From assembly GCA_030522415.1 (NCBI GenBank), contig CM060127.1:6311207-6375206 (forward strand): a stretch of DNA of 64,000 bases, written 5' to 3'. This stretch comes from Channallabes apus. Lineage: Eukaryota; Chordata; Actinopteri; Siluriformes; Clariidae. Below are positions 62,931 through 64,000 of this stretch, in pieces. How positions within the stretch are numbered: position 1 is the first letter of the stretch; each line of letters opens with the position of its first letter. Under the pieces are notes generated by a model. The model did not search any database. It had not been told where the DNA came from and saw only the letters and a program-made list of their open reading frames with translations. Made by a program: the position numbers and the translations under genes.

Positions 62931-64000
62931 GTGTTTTCCCGCGGGACCCCGCAATTTAGCGCGCGGCGTGCCGCGACTTGCCGGAGGCAACATTCGGGAA
63001 TTTAAAATAAATGTGTTGTGCTTCACTGAATATCCACCAGATGGCGCATAGAAGGACTTTATCTAAAAGCCGGTGGTCCGGGAAAGTCAGTTTCCCTATG
63101 TTTCCCCGGTGGCGCGCAGATTCAAATCATGACGTCACTCGCTACCTAACGTTGAGAAGGCGAACGAGGATTTTAATAGTTTTTCTCTCGTTTTAAAATG
63201 TTTTTATGAACTTTTTGAATTAAACAAATAACCTATGCATAATAATCGAGTGTCTTTTCGCTTTTTTTTTGTATATTTGAAGATAATTCATACGTTTTAA
63301 GCCGCTGCAAAAGGCTGGTTTGCTGGGCGAGTACTGACATCACGACTACTTTTATTACACCTACATTTGTTTATTTGTATATGTATGTTATTAATATAAA
63401 TTTTTTAGAGATTGTGTGTGTGCGTGCACGGAGAGTTTGTGTTGATAAGTGTATGTGGATAAGTTGATAAGTATCAGAAAGCATTAAAATGTTCATTTGA
63501 ATTAAAATGACACACACACGTCTGTATATACAGTATATCAATTACATATATACTGTATCAATTTCATTAGTTCGTTCATTCTATTTGAAGCTTCGGATGT
63601 TTTTTTTTTTTTTTTTTTGGTTTGTTTAGATTAGTTCTGAACGCGCTTCCGTGAAACTATCGCTAAAACAATGTACTGAGCCCTCCTGAGGATATAAAGC
63701 TTTATTATTGTGTTTGAATAAATAATCAGATCTACCACAGCAGGTAATAAACTATGGTGTGTCATAACCGAAGCAAACACCACGATTATGCCTCATTTCG
63801 TTCGATGGGAACGTGGTTCACTTGGCCGCGGTGTATTATAAACCTGTGGAATGTTTCACTGTTTATTCTCACATAAGAGTAATAAAAGCGAGTGAAATGT
63901 GGAAATGGTGTGTGGCAACTCAATGAGAACTAAACCAAAGATTTCGGTAACTCCACTGAGTGTAACATCTGCATAGTGACACTGAACATCTTCACTTTTC
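62931..64000. other. CpG-rich patch and AT-rich flank; no gene assigned
   Basis: 62931-63130 is rich in CpG (gcgcgcggcgtgccgcgact) and may be a promoter or CpG island. A T-rich run is at 63600-63619. No conserved protein was found; the small frames are not convincing. Confidence 0.45.
63034..63047 (+). promoter_or_regulatory. CTCF-like motif near CpG-rich patch
   Basis: CCACCAGATGGCGC fits the CTCF core with few differences. It lies about 40 bp after the CpG-rich patch. Motif reading only. Confidence 0.35.

Overview
The window is teleost nuclear DNA. It is AT-rich, with spliced genes, L2/RTE-type LINEs, Tc1/mariner, hAT, piggyBac-like and EnSpm-like elements, a tRNA-derived SINE with the fish body motif, and a fish-type olfactory receptor. 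The repeat mix suggests an otophysan, perhaps a catfish, but that is an impression from repeat style, not a proof. The only confident intact host gene is a single-exon olfactory receptor on the minus strand at 2604-3548. Almost everything else is transposable elements, many inserted inside one another.

Layout. 553-2166: short hAT relic with a perfect 8-bp target duplication. 2604-3548: olfactory receptor. About 4200-24411: a degraded BEL/Pao retrotransposon in three pieces (4857-5861, 16760-17497, 21615-24411). The first gap holds an EnSpm-like element (5938-8690) and a complete 7.6-kb TA-flanked transposon, called E1 here (8780-16407). The second gap holds a Sushi-type Ty3/gypsy element on the minus strand (17498-21609) that has lost its integrase core. 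About 24412-44264: an endogenous retrovirus. Its pol is split by a SINE (29247-42110), which is split by an L2 LINE (29274-41960), which is in turn interrupted by a second LINE (29586-30957), a nearly complete minus-strand L2 (32649-37724) and a piggyBac-like element (38827-40884). 44846-46369: Tc1. 46464-50279: a second Tc1/mariner element carrying an L2 fragment.

The most unusual part is 50337-56095 plus its relatives at 8780-16407 and 59817-60093. A 3' exon of a HECT E3-ligase-like gene (plus strand) converges on a six-exon DDE integrase-like gene (minus strand) whose D, D and E residues are all readable. Beyond the integrase, 54184-56095 is an inverted copy of the left arm of E1 and ends in the same terminal sequence (TA-CAGTGGGTGCAC). 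E1 therefore looks like an internally deleted relative of a gene-carrying transposon family whose fuller copy, E2, carried a spliced integrase and probably the HECT gene. A BEN-domain gene (59291-59815) lies directly against a third terminus, E3.

Right flank. 56097-57043 is an RTE LINE cut by the E2 end. 57229-58830 is a minus-strand Tc1. 60094-60303 is a second hAT fragment. 60304-64000 has a tRNA-like head, two possible 5' exons, microsatellites, a 57-bp-arm hairpin and CpG-rich sequence with a CTCF-like motif. No CRISPR, rRNA or prokaryotic features were seen. All boundaries come from reading by eye without alignment software.
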